DNA from: an uncultured Eggerthellaceae bacterium
GTDB taxonomy: Bacteria; Actinomycetota; Coriobacteriia; Coriobacteriales; Eggerthellaceae
Length of the DNA stretch: 64,000 nucleotides
Reading direction: 5' to 3'
NCBI GenBank assembly: GCA_947566075.1
Contig: CANOIM010000010.1
Coordinates: forward strand, 1 to 64,000
This document shows, in pieces, positions 42,490-50,740 of this stretch. Position 1 is the first letter of the stretch; each line of letters starts with the position of its first letter. The position numbers and the translations under genes are program-made. Below the pieces are notes generated by a model, which was not told where the DNA came from, ran no database searches, and saw nothing but the letters and a program-made list of their open reading frames with translations.

Positions 42490-43203
42490 TCAGATCCCTT
42501 CCCTTCCATTCAATGCGGGGTCTTCCAAACCATTGGCTGCGAAGGCAGCGGCGCGATCAAGGCAGGTGGCGCATGCGCCGCAAGGCACCGCGCCTCCCTC
42601 ATAGCAAGACCAGGTCAGCTGGAAGGGCACTTGAAGCTCATGGCCCAACTGCACGATATCCGCCTTGCTCCAATCCACGAACGGCGCTTCCAGCCGCAGC
42701 TCTCTCCCGGTTCCCTCTTGGATGGAAGCTGCCATGGAAGCAACAAAGGTTGGAGAGCAATCCGGATAGGCTGAGCCTGCCCAGTCATCATGATGGGCGC
42801 CATAGTAGACCACCGAACAGCCCATAGAGAGCGCCATGGAGGCTGCCGTAGCCAGGAAGAGCCCATTGCGAAAGGGCACGTAGGTGCTGACGAGCGAACC
42901 TTCTTCACAGTCCTGCTGGTCAGCATAGGTGCCATGGGGGATATCGGATCTAGACTGGGTCAAGAGCGAGCATTGGCTTTCCGCGAAGATGGCCCCCAGA
43001 TCCAAGGACCGCAGCTCAACCCCGTAATGAGCCGCTACCGCCCGGGCCGCATCCAGCTCACGCACATGCTTCTGCCCATAGGAGATGGAAAGGGCCGTGA
43101 CGTTCGAAGAGCCTAGGCGCTTCACCACCTGGGCGAGGAGCGTGGTGGAATCAAGCCCCCCTGAGCAGAGCACGAGCGCCTTCTCTTGAGCCGTTCCTGG
43201 CAT
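42490..43203 (-). CDS. queC: 7-cyano-7-deazaguanine synthase QueC
   Basis: 237 residues. PP-loop ATPase motif LCSGGLDSTTLLAQ and C-terminal zinc ligands in CYEGGAVPCGACATCLDR. It converts CDG to preQ0 with ATP and ammonia. ATG 43203 overlaps the queE stop by one base (TGATG). Confidence 0.95.
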   Translation of the reverse strand: MPGTAQEKALVLCSGGLDSTTLLAQVVKRLGSSNVTALSISYGQKHVRELDAARAVAAHYGVELRSLDLGAIFAESQCSLLTQSRSDIPHGTYADQQDCEEGSLVSTYVPFRNGLFLATAASMALSMGCSVVYYGAHHDDWAGSAYPDCSPTFVASMAASIQEGTGRELRLEAPFVDWSKADIVQLGHELQVPFQLTWSCYEGGAVPCGACATCLDRAAAFAANGLEDPALNGREGI

Positions 43204-43943
43204 CACAATCCCCTTTCCACGGCGGGCCAGAGGACCTTATGGAGCTGGAGCTGCAGTCGGGCTTCGAAGAGACCTTCTGCCTTCATGGCTTCTACGATAT
43301 CCGTAGGATCCATCTGGCCCCATACGGGGCTCAACAGCACCGAGCAACGACCCCAAAGGTCAGCTTCGTCAACCTTGCGCTTGGCGAAGGAAACATCCTC
43401 ACGAGAGCCCACCACGAACTTGACTGCATCGTTCCTGTTCAGAAACTGGACATTCTTCTGCATGATGACCTCAGTGAGTTCTTCGTCGAAAGCGGTCATC
43501 CCTGCAGAAGGCGTCTTCCAATCCAGCGTCAGATGCAGCCGGTCCGAAAGGCCCTCATCAGCCAGAAGGCCACGGACCCCCACCAACGGGTCAACGGGAA
43601 GAGAGCCGTTGGTCTCGACCTCCACGTGCACCGGATGAGGCTCGATCATCCATAAGAGCTTGCCCATCAGATGAACCAACCCCTGCTGCAACAGAGGCTC
43701 TCCTCCTGTGAGCGTGACCGTCCTAACCCCCGTCGAGCGCACCCACTCCACCACCTCTTCCGCAGAGAGCATCTCCCTAGGAGCATCAGGCTCATTGGCC
43801 CAACGGGTATCGCAGTAGGAACAGTCTAGGTTGCATCCGGCGAAGCGCACGAAGGCAGCCAGCTGACCAGAAGAGAGGCCTTCGCCATTGATGGAGACGA
43901 ACCGCTCCACTACAGGGAACCGTGCACTCACGGCGTCAGGCAT
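43203..43943 (-). CDS. queE: 7-carboxy-7-deazaguanine synthase QueE
   Basis: 246 residues. Radical SAM motif in AGCNLDCSYCDT, preceded by the family's SINGEGLSSGQ, and LTGGEPLLQ. It rearranges CPH4 to CDG using SAM and Mg. The ATG at 43943 overlaps the queD stop by eight bases; longer frames reach into queD and are rejected. Confidence 0.94.
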   Translation of the reverse strand: MPDAVSARFPVVERFVSINGEGLSSGQLAAFVRFAGCNLDCSYCDTRWANEPDAPREMLSAEEVVEWVRSTGVRTVTLTGGEPLLQQGLVHLMGKLLWMIEPHPVHVEVETNGSLPVDPLVGVRGLLADEGLSDRLHLTLDWKTPSAGMTAFDEELTEVIMQKNVQFLNRNDAVKFVVGSREDVSFAKRKVDEADLWGRCSVLLSPVWGQMDPTDIVEAMKAEGLFEARLQLQLHKVLWPAVERGL

Positions 43944-44361
43944 CCTTGCGGAAGAACGCGCAATTGGTAGGGGTCTCATAGACCTCTACCTGAGCCACGG
44001 GAAGCCCTTGCTCTGCCAAGCAGTCGAAGAACCATTTGGCCAGATTCTCAGCCGTGGTACGGAACGGCACCGTGAACAAAGCGAACCCCTCCCGTTCAAG
44101 GCAGGCCAGCGTATCAGAGGCCAACGAGCCCTCTTCAACGATGAAATGATGGTCCAGCTGTTCAGTCAACGCCCGCAATGCTCCCTTGAACTGGGCGAAA
44201 TCGACCACCATATCCTTGCAGGTGCCTGCTTGCTGGAGCTCCTGCACCTCAAGATAGGCAACGACGCGCCACCGATGCCCATGGAGGTTTTCGCACTTGC
44301 CATGGTAATCAGTCAGGAAATGAGAGGCATCGAAGCTGCTCTCTGTCTTCAGTCCGTACAT
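43936..44361 (-). CDS. queD: 6-carboxytetrahydropterin synthase QueD
   Basis: 141 residues. Zinc His residues in FDASHFLTDY and ENLHGHRWRV, and the catalytic Cys in KCENLHGH. It makes CPH4 from dihydroneopterin triphosphate, entering the queuosine branch. First protein gene of the operon, 92 bases downstream of tRNA-Asn. No preQ1 riboswitch consensus is seen in that gap. Confidence 0.94.
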   Translation of the reverse strand: MYGLKTESSFDASHFLTDYHGKCENLHGHRWRVVAYLEVQELQQAGTCKDMVVDFAQFKGALRALTEQLDHHFIVEEGSLASDTLACLEREGFALFTVPFRTTAENLAKWFFDCLAEQGLPVAQVEVYETPTNCAFFRKDA

Positions 44362-44416
44362 CTGCTTCCGATCTTCGAGCGTGGCCGCAGGGCCAAAGGG
44401 ATGAGGCCATCTATAG

Positions 44417-44442
44417 CGAAGGCCAGCTTTCGCTGGCCTTCG
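44417..44442 (-). terminator. GAAA-loop hairpin between tRNA-Asn and queD
   Basis: An 11-bp perfect stem CGAAGGCCAGC with a GAAA tetraloop (minus strand) starts ten bases after the tRNA 3' end. CTATAG follows, not a T-run, so it may be a tRNA-processing or stabilising hairpin rather than a full terminator. Confidence 0.5.
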
Positions 44443-44452
44443 GTGAATGCTC

Positions 44453-44527
44453 TGGCTCCTCGGGTAGGATTCGAACCTACAACCCTCCGGTTAACAGCCG
44501 GATGCTCTGCCGTTGAGCTACCGAGGA
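44453..44527 (-). tRNA. tRNA-Asn (GUU anticodon)
   Basis: Acceptor TCCTCGG pairs with CCGAGGA; D arm TAGCTCAACGGCAGAGC; anticodon loop CTGTTAA gives GUU; T arm GTAGGTTCGAATCCTAC; discriminator G and encoded CCA (44455-44453). A GUN-anticodon tRNA, thus a substrate for queuosine at position 34. Confidence 0.97.
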
Positions 44528-44557
44528 ATGCACATCTGGCGCAAGCGCCGACGCAGT

Positions 44558-44585
44558 ATTATAGCGGTTTCGAACCGGCGCGCAA
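44558..44585 (-). promoter_or_regulatory. tRNA-Asn promoter
   Basis: TTGCGC (44585-44580), 16 bases, TATAAT (44563-44558), minus strand, about 30 bases before the tRNA. The spacer contains an inverted repeat CGGTT-TCG-AACCG. Confidence 0.6.
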
Positions 44586-44587
44586 GG

Positions 44588-46117
44588 CTAATACTCCAGA
44601 TAATCCTTCAGCTTGGAGGAACGCGAAGGATGACGGAGCTTCGCCAACGTCTTGCTCTCTATCTGACGGATGCGCTCACGGGTGACGCCGAATTCACGGC
44701 CCACTTCCTCAAGGGTGCGCGGATGACCGTCTTCCAGGCCGAAGCGCAGGCTGATGACCTTGCGTTCCCGCTCAGCAAGGCCATCTAACACCTTGCCCAA
44801 TTGCTCTTGGAGCATGGAGAAGCTGGCTGCATCCGGGGGTACCACCGCCGCCTCGTCTTCGATGAAATCTCCCAGCTGGGAATCTTCCTCTTCGCCGATA
44901 GGGGTCTCGAGGGAAACGGGTTCTTGGGAGATCTTCTGGATCTCACGAACGCGCTCAGCCGTGAGCTCCATCTCAGCGCCTATCTCCTCCGGCGTTGGTT
45001 CGCGCCCGAGCTTCTGCAAGAGCTGACGCTGGATGCGGATCAGCTTGTTGATGGTTTCCACCATATGGACGGGAATGCGGATGGTGCGTGCCTGGTCAGC
45101 GATGGCGCGGGTGATGGCCTGACGGATCCACCAGGTTGCATAGGTGGAGAACTTGAAGCCCTTCGTGTAGTCGAACTTCTCCACTGCACGGATGAGACCC
45201 AGGTTCCCCTCTTGGATGAGATCCAAGAAGAGCATGCCGCGGCCCACATAGCGCTTGGCGATGGAGACCACCAGGCGCAGGTTCGCTTCGATGAGCGCCT
45301 GCTTGGCATCAAGACCCACTTGCTCCACCCGAGTCATGCGGCGCTTATCCCTGCGCGAGAGCTCTATGCCTTCTTCTTCGGCGCGCTCAAGCTCTTCAGT
45401 GGCAGCCACCCCTGCTTCTATCTTCATGGCCAGGTCTATCTCTTCGGCGGCCGTCAAGAGCGGAACCTTGCCTATCTCCTTCAAGTACATGCGCACCGGG
45501 TCTCCCGTGAGCATGGTGACGTTGGCCTCGGCGTTACGCCGACGAGCCTTGGCCTTGGACCGGCTGGACGTGAGCTTGGGCAGTTGGACATCAACGGTGG
45601 CCTTCAGCTCTTCTTCCGGGATGTTCTCCAGAAGGCTCTCAGTGTCATCATCTGAGGCCCCTGCATCGTCTGCATCGGCACTGCTATCCTGGATGGCAGT
45701 GTCAGCGGGTGCTTCGATATCATCAGGATCAGTATCATCCATGTCATCCACGTCGGCATCCAAAGGCTTGCGATCCAGCTTCGCCTTGATCTCTTCGACG
45801 ATCTCAACGGTGCCTTGATCATCTGAGACGGTCTGGCTGATGAGAGCCTCATCTTCCGCAGCGGTTGCCTTCTTCGCCGCTGAGGGCGCCTTCTTGGGCT
45901 TGGCGGCTGCTTTCTTGGCGGGAGCTTTCGCTGATGACTTGGAAGCGGGCTTCTTCGCCGCTGAAGACGCTTTCTTAGCCGATGAGTCCGACGCCTTGGT
46001 TGCAGTCTTCTTGGCTTGAGGCTTGTCTGCTTTGGTTTTGGTGGATTTGCTTGCCTTGGCCTTTGCTTCTTCCGTCTTCGTGGTGTCTTCTTTGACTGTC
46101 TTAGAGGTTGATGCCAC
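44588..46117 (-). CDS. rpoD: Primary sigma factor RpoD/SigA
   Basis: 509 residues from the GTG at 46117, after GAAAGGACC. The first 110 residues are Lys/Ala/Ser-rich, then an acidic block (DADVDDMDDTDPDD), then sigma regions: 1.2 (DPVRMYLKEIG), 2 (LIQEGNLGLIRAVEKFDY, KFSTYATWWIRQAI), 3 and 4 (RTLEEVGREFGVTRERIRQI). The basic N-terminal lead is common in Actinomycetota. It is the housekeeping sigma for the TTGACA/TATAAT-type promoters seen throughout. Confidence 0.96.
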   Translation of the reverse strand: MASTSKTVKEDTTKTEEAKAKASKSTKTKADKPQAKKTATKASDSSAKKASSAAKKPASKSSAKAPAKKAAAKPKKAPSAAKKATAAEDEALISQTVSDDQGTVEIVEEIKAKLDRKPLDADVDDMDDTDPDDIEAPADTAIQDSSADADDAGASDDDTESLLENIPEEELKATVDVQLPKLTSSRSKAKARRRNAEANVTMLTGDPVRMYLKEIGKVPLLTAAEEIDLAMKIEAGVAATEELERAEEEGIELSRRDKRRMTRVEQVGLDAKQALIEANLRLVVSIAKRYVGRGMLFLDLIQEGNLGLIRAVEKFDYTKGFKFSTYATWWIRQAITRAIADQARTIRIPVHMVETINKLIRIQRQLLQKLGREPTPEEIGAEMELTAERVREIQKISQEPVSLETPIGEEEDSQLGDFIEDEAAVVPPDAASFSMLQEQLGKVLDGLAERERKVISLRFGLEDGHPRTLEEVGREFGVTRERIRQIESKTLAKLRHPSRSSKLKDYLEY

Positions 46118-46188
46118 GCGCAAGGTCCTTTCAACTAAAAGACGATGGATATACGTTCGCCCTAGTGTAAGCAAACATGCGAACCGCT

Positions 46189-46217
46189 AGAATACACCGG
46201 AAACAAGCCTATTGCAA
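46189..46217 (-). promoter_or_regulatory. rpoD promoter
   Basis: TTGCAA (46217-46212), 17 bases, TATTCT (46194-46189), minus strand; the transcript would have a leader of about 65 bases. Eight A/T (46220-46227) lie just upstream as a possible UP-like tract. Confidence 0.6.
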
Positions 46218-46228
46218 GGTTTTTTTTC

Positions 46229-48583
46229 TCAAAGAAGATCCATCGGATCGATATCCACTGCCGTGCTGATGCCCTGGATGCTCCCACGCTTGCGGTGGAA
46301 CCCCTCTAAGGCTTCTGAGATGTCCACCGCAGGTGAGCATTTCACTATCACATGCCACCGGACGAGATTCCGAATGCGTTCGAAGGCGCAGGGTGCAGCC
46401 GGGAGGACCTCGATGTCATCTCTACCCGTCTCAATGAAGTGCTGGCAGAGGTCAGCCCGGTAAGCTTCAGCTGCGCGGCGAACCGCTGAGCCTTCCCTTC
46501 CCCACAGAAGGATGTTCGCTATCCGCGCATAGGGCGGGAAGAGGAGCGCTTCGCGCTTCGGCAGCTCATTGGCCAAGAAGCGCGAACGGTCATAGGCCGC
46601 AGCCGTTCTGATGGCCACTGAATCCGCTTCGTAGGTTTGGACGAGGACGCGTCCGGGCAACTCAGCGCGGCCTGCTCGGCCCGCCACCTGCTGGATGAGA
46701 TCGAAGGTACGCTCAGAGGAGCGGAAATCCGGCAGATGCAGCATGGTGTCTGCATTGATGACGCCCACCAGGGTGACTTCATCGAAATCAAGCCCCTTCG
46801 CTATCATCTGCGTTCCCAAGAGCACAGCCGCAGGCGCGGTGGCGAACTGCTCCAAGAGCCGCTGATGCGCCCCCTTGGCTGCCGTGGTGTCAGCATCCAT
46901 GCGGATCACCTGGGGCGAGAGGTGCTCACAGGCTGGAGCGGCGATGCCCGGGATCAGGCCCTCCTGGGCGCTCAAGAGGCTCTTCAGCTCTGCCTCCACC
47001 CGCTGAGTGCCCACTCCATAGCGCTTGAGATAGGGGCTTTGGCAGGAAGGGCAGACAGGCGGTGCGCCAAGGGTATAGCCGCAGTGATGGCACACCAGCT
47101 TGTTCCCCTCCTCATGGAAGGTGAGCGTAGTGGAGCAGTAGCGGCATTCGGGCACGAAGCCACAATCCCGGCAGAGGAGGAAGCGGGCGAAGCCCCGTTG
47201 GTTCAGCAGGAGCACCACCTTATGGTTAGCGGCAAGCTCTTCTCGAATGGCATTGGCAAGCTTCTTGGAGAAGATGCGCCCCTTGCTGTCATGGAACTCC
47301 ACAGCCATGTCAACCACTTCTATCTGAGGCAGTGGACGGCCGTTGGCCCGCTCAGGGAGGCGCGCATAGACCCAGGCGGGATCATGCTTGGCTTGGTAGA
47401 GCGCTTCGATGGAGGGAGTGGCAGACCCGAGCACCACGGTGCAAGAGCGCTGACGCGCCATCCAGCAGGCCACATCGCGGGTGACATAGCGCGGCGCGCT
47501 CTCCTGCTTATAGGTGGTCTCATGCTCTTCATCGATGATGATGAGCCCCAGGTTCTGCACGGGCATGAACAATGCACTGCGAGCTCCCACCACGATGCGC
47601 GCCGCCCCACAGCGAAGCAGATCCCACTGATCGTAGCGCTCCCCCGGGCTCATCTTCGAATGCATGACCGCCACCTGATCCCCGAAGCGGCTGCGGAAGC
47701 GCGTGACCGTTTGAGGCGTCAGTGATATCTCGGGCACCAGCACGATGGCCCCTTGCCCGCGCTTCACAGCCCGCTCGATGGCTTGGAGATACACCTCCGT
47801 CTTCCCGGATCCGGTAACGCCGTCGATGAGCACGGTGGTGACCGCAGCATCATCCATGGCCTGTTCCACCTGAGAGAGAGCCTTCTTCTGGGAAGGCGTC
47901 AACGCCTTCGGCGGTCCGCTCGAAGCGAAGGCAGCGCTTGGCCCATCTCCTGCGCGCAAGCGCCTGCGCTTCTCCACCTTCACTGCCCCCGCCTTCTCCA
48001 AAGCCTTGACCGCTGCGGTCACATCCCCATAGAGGAAGCGCAGCTCCGAGCGGCGGATGTCCCCTTGGCGCACAGCGGCTAGGACCACCTCCTGCCTGCG
48101 TGCTCCCTTGCGCGGCGTGAAGGAGCCAGCCTCCGACCCTGCCACGATCCATGCTTCCTCAGCGCTCCCCGTCTTGGGAAGGATGGTCTCCCACACGCCC
48201 CCGATCCGCTTCAGGCTGGGAGCAGCCCCCGCAGGAAAGAACAGGCGCAGGCAAGCAGAGAGCGGCGCGATGTATCGGCTTGCCAAGAAGCGCGCGCAAG
48301 CCACAGCAGCCTCAGTGAACAAAGGGGCGCTCAGCACCTCTTCGATAGGCTTGAGCTTGCCTGAGCGCACCTCTTCAGCTGAGGCGTGGGAAAGCGCGCA
48401 GACGAAGCCGACGGCCTGTTGACGGCCGAATGCCACCCGCACCGCGCAACCCACCTCCACCTCCATGGCTGAAGGCACCGCATAGGTGAAGAGAGAGCCG
48501 ATGGCTTTGGCTTGGATGTCTACGACGACATCAACGGTCTGCGTGGGGTGCCCCTCACCGCTGGGGTGTTCGTCAGGCAGCAC
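46229..48583 (-). CDS. priA: Primosomal protein N' (PriA helicase)
   Basis: 784 residues from the GTG at 48583 behind AAGGAGGCCT, overlapping metK by 11 bases. N-terminal DNA-binding domain, helicase with DGVTGSGKTEVYLQ (Walker A) and DEEHE, an inserted zinc region (CRDCGFVPECRYC, CHHCG, CPSCQ) and motif V/VI with QVAGRAGR. It restarts stalled replication forks. About 120 upstream codons of the open frame antisense to nothing recognisable are excluded. Confidence 0.93.
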   Translation of the reverse strand: MLPDEHPSGEGHPTQTVDVVVDIQAKAIGSLFTYAVPSAMEVEVGCAVRVAFGRQQAVGFVCALSHASAEEVRSGKLKPIEEVLSAPLFTEAAVACARFLASRYIAPLSACLRLFFPAGAAPSLKRIGGVWETILPKTGSAEEAWIVAGSEAGSFTPRKGARRQEVVLAAVRQGDIRRSELRFLYGDVTAAVKALEKAGAVKVEKRRRLRAGDGPSAAFASSGPPKALTPSQKKALSQVEQAMDDAAVTTVLIDGVTGSGKTEVYLQAIERAVKRGQGAIVLVPEISLTPQTVTRFRSRFGDQVAVMHSKMSPGERYDQWDLLRCGAARIVVGARSALFMPVQNLGLIIIDEEHETTYKQESAPRYVTRDVACWMARQRSCTVVLGSATPSIEALYQAKHDPAWVYARLPERANGRPLPQIEVVDMAVEFHDSKGRIFSKKLANAIREELAANHKVVLLLNQRGFARFLLCRDCGFVPECRYCSTTLTFHEEGNKLVCHHCGYTLGAPPVCPSCQSPYLKRYGVGTQRVEAELKSLLSAQEGLIPGIAAPACEHLSPQVIRMDADTTAAKGAHQRLLEQFATAPAAVLLGTQMIAKGLDFDEVTLVGVINADTMLHLPDFRSSERTFDLIQQVAGRAGRAELPGRVLVQTYEADSVAIRTAAAYDRSRFLANELPKREALLFPPYARIANILLWGREGSAVRRAAEAYRADLCQHFIETGRDDIEVLPAAPCAFERIRNLVRWHVIVKCSPAVDISEALEGFHRKRGSIQGISTAVDIDPMDLL

Positions 48584-49835
48584 AGGCCTCCTTGAGCTGA
48601 TCCACCCTGTCTGTCCGCTCCCAGGTGAACTCAGGCAGCTCTCGGCCGAAATGACCATAAGCGGCAGTCTTCTGATAGATAGGACGACGCAGATCCAGCG
48701 CATCGATGATAGCGGCGGGGCGCAAGTCGAACACCTGGGAGATGGCGCGCTCTATCTGGTCTTCGGGCACATGGTTCGTGCCGAAGGTGTCAACCATGAT
48801 GCTGACCGGTTCCGCCACGCCGATGGCATAGGCCAGCTGCACCTCGCAGCGGTCCGCCAACCCAGCCGCCACCACGTTCTTCGCCACCCAGCGGGCTGCA
48901 TAGGCGGCAGAGCGGTCTACCTTGGTGCAATCCTTGCCGGAGAAGGCCCCACCCCCATGGCGGCCCATGCCGCCATAGGTGTCAACGATGATCTTGCGGC
49001 CCGTGAGGCCCGCATCTCCCATGGGGCCGCCGATGACGAAGCGGCCGGTAGGGTTCACGAAGATCTCAACATCATCAGTCAGCTTGATGTCCTCGGCTTC
49101 GAAGACGGGTTCGATGACATTGCGGATGATGGCTTCACGCAAGGTGGCTTGATCAGCCTCTTCACCATGCTGGGTTGAGACCACCACCTTCTCAACGGCC
49201 ACGGGCACATCATCCACATAGCGCACGGATATCTGGGTCTTGCCGTCCGGGCGCAGGAAGGGCAGCGTGCCGTTCTTGCGCACCTCGGTCAGGCGCTCTG
49301 AGAGGCGGTGGGCCAGATAGATGGGCATGGGCATGAGCGTGGAGGTCTCATTGCAGGCATAGCCGAACATCATGCCCTGATCTCCCGCTCCCACCAGCTC
49401 ATAGGGATCTGCTTCCACCCCCGCTTCCTGGGCTTCCAGGGATTCATCCACGCCCTGGGCGATGTCTGGGGACTGCTCATGGATGGAGCTCATGACAGCG
49501 CAGGTGTTGCCGTCGAAGCCGTATTTGGCGCGGTCATAGCCGATACCGGTGACCACGTCGCGCACGATCTGCTGCACGTCAACGTAGGCTTGGGTGCGTA
49601 TCTCACCGGTGACGAAGACGGTTCCGGTGGTGGTGAGCGTCTCGCAGGCGCAGCGGACATCATCCACGTTCGCCGGAGCACCGTTAGGGGCTATATAGCC
49701 CTGGGACTGGAGCTCTATCTCCTTCGCCAAGATGGCATCCAAGATAGCGTCAGATATCTGATCGCAGATCTTGTCCGGATGACCTTCGGTGACCGATTCG
49801 CTGGTGAAGAGATAAGTGCGGGTGCCTTCATTCAT
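48573..49835 (-). CDS. metK: S-adenosylmethionine synthetase
   Basis: 420 residues. FTSESVTEGHPDKICDQISD (residues about 8-27), GAGDQGMMFGYA and GGGAFSGKDCTKVDRSAAY are the three family signatures. It makes SAM from Met and ATP. I prefer the ATG at 49835 (GGAGG five bases away); an ATG at 49838 is equally in frame. It is under a SAM-I-type riboswitch whose P1 helix covers the start codon, giving direct product feedback. It is followed by priA. Confidence 0.95.
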   Translation of the reverse strand: MNEGTRTYLFTSESVTEGHPDKICDQISDAILDAILAKEIELQSQGYIAPNGAPANVDDVRCACETLTTTGTVFVTGEIRTQAYVDVQQIVRDVVTGIGYDRAKYGFDGNTCAVMSSIHEQSPDIAQGVDESLEAQEAGVEADPYELVGAGDQGMMFGYACNETSTLMPMPIYLAHRLSERLTEVRKNGTLPFLRPDGKTQISVRYVDDVPVAVEKVVVSTQHGEEADQATLREAIIRNVIEPVFEAEDIKLTDDVEIFVNPTGRFVIGGPMGDAGLTGRKIIVDTYGGMGRHGGGAFSGKDCTKVDRSAAYAARWVAKNVVAAGLADRCEVQLAYAIGVAEPVSIMVDTFGTNHVPEDQIERAISQVFDLRPAAIIDALDLRRPIYQKTAAYGHFGRELPEFTWERTDRVDQLKEACAA

Positions 49836-49944
49836 CATATCCTCCTTCATCGATGATGGCAGGACCACCTTGGCAGCATGCATGCCAGGTTGGTGCCGGG
49901 GTCAGCAAGCCAACTCTCTCGCCCGGCTCTTGATAACGGGAATG
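49829..49944 (-). promoter_or_regulatory. SAM-I-type (S-box) riboswitch overlapping the metK start
   Basis: Minus-strand S-box landmarks in order: TTATCAAGAG (49936-49927), a P2 helix GCCGGG/CCCGGC, GGCTTGCTGA, CACCAACC, a P3 hairpin TGGCA...TGCCA, then AAGGTG, and a short P4 (CATC-ATC-GATG). The P1 5' strand (CATTC and TATC, 49944-49932) pairs with GATA and GAATG (49841-49829), which include the metK ATG and flank the GGAGG. SAM binding should thus hide the start: translational OFF control. Confidence 0.8.
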
Positions 49945-49957
49945 CATACGGCCTGCG

Positions 49958-49963
49958 ATTATA
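49958..49963 (-). promoter_or_regulatory. metK -10 region
   Basis: A perfect TATAAT on the minus strand; predicted start near 49951, just before the aptamer. The -35 at 17 bases is poor (CCTCTC). Confidence 0.5.
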
Positions 49964-50024
49964 CGCCATTGAATACAAAAGAGAGGGCCTTCTTCGAGCA
50001 GATGCCTCCCTCCTCCGATCTTCC

Positions 50025-50051
50025 TGTAACGTTCTTGCCTCCTCTTGCGTC
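50025..50051 (+). promoter_or_regulatory. ECF-type promoter of the sigma/DUF4179 operon
   Basis: TGTAAC (50025-50030), 17 bases, CGTC (50048-50051) matches ECF sigma promoters such as B. subtilis SigM/SigX (TGAAAC...CGTC). The operon probably autoregulates. Confidence 0.6.
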
Positions 50052-50131
50052 TAATGGGCGTAGAGTTGGAGATGCGAAGGCTGACACGGCGCCAGAAGCC
50101 TTCGCCGAAGCAGAAGCAAAGGAGACAAAAC

Positions 50132-50740
50132 GTGAAGACCCTTCTGCAACGCGCTCGGGCCGGAGATGCAGACGCGTTCGCCATCCTCTTCCAACAGCAC
50201 GCCCCCAACCTTTGGCGAACAGCCTGGGCCGTGCTCCAGAACGAACAGAGCGCAGCGGATGCGCTCCAAGAGACCACCATCAAAGCCTGGCAGGCCCTTC
50301 CCTCGTTCAGCGGCAAGAGCAGCCTTGCCACCTGGCTCACGCGCATCCTACTGAACACCTGTTTCGACGAGCAGCGCCGAGAGCACAAGGTCATCCCCTT
50401 CGCCGACATAGCGAAAACGGAGTCTGATGCAGGACCCGCGGCTACCCAGCCGATCCACATCCAACCGCTTCCCGGCGTTGAAGATGCCATCCAGAGGCTG
50501 GATGCCGATGCGGTGCTGGATCAGCTCAGCGAAGAAGACCGGGCTATCCTGGCGCTGTGCTATGGCGAAGACCTTCCCTTGAGAGAGGCGGCTGCTGTTC
50601 TGGGGATAACCGAAGGGGCAGTGCGCACGCGCCTCTTCCGCGCCCGAGCCCGGTTCAAAGAAGCCTATCGCCAAGCAGACCGCACAGCCGATGAAGCACC
50701 TATGACCATTAACCCTTCGATCAAGGAGGCAGCCTCATGA
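50132..50740 (+). CDS. ECF-family RNA polymerase sigma factor
   Basis: 202 residues from the GTG at 50132 after AAAGGAGA. Sigma2 (FAILFQQHAPNLWRTAWAVL, DALQETTIKAWQALPSF) and sigma4 (LREAAAVLGITEGAVRTRLFRAR) are clear. It redirects transcription in response to an envelope-type signal; the downstream DUF4179 protein is the likely anti-sigma partner, overlapping by four bases. The C-terminal 20 residues are outside the folded domain. Confidence 0.9.
   Translation: MKTLLQRARAGDADAFAILFQQHAPNLWRTAWAVLQNEQSAADALQETTIKAWQALPSFSGKSSLATWLTRILLNTCFDEQRREHKVIPFADIAKTESDAGPAATQPIHIQPLPGVEDAIQRLDADAVLDQLSEEDRAILALCYGEDLPLREAAAVLGITEGAVRTRLFRARARFKEAYRQADRTADEAPMTINPSIKEAAS

Noticed and set aside
44362..44455. 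preQ1 riboswitch upstream of queD
   Set aside because: No preQ1-I or preQ1-II consensus; the only structure is the GAAA-loop hairpin next to tRNA-Asn.
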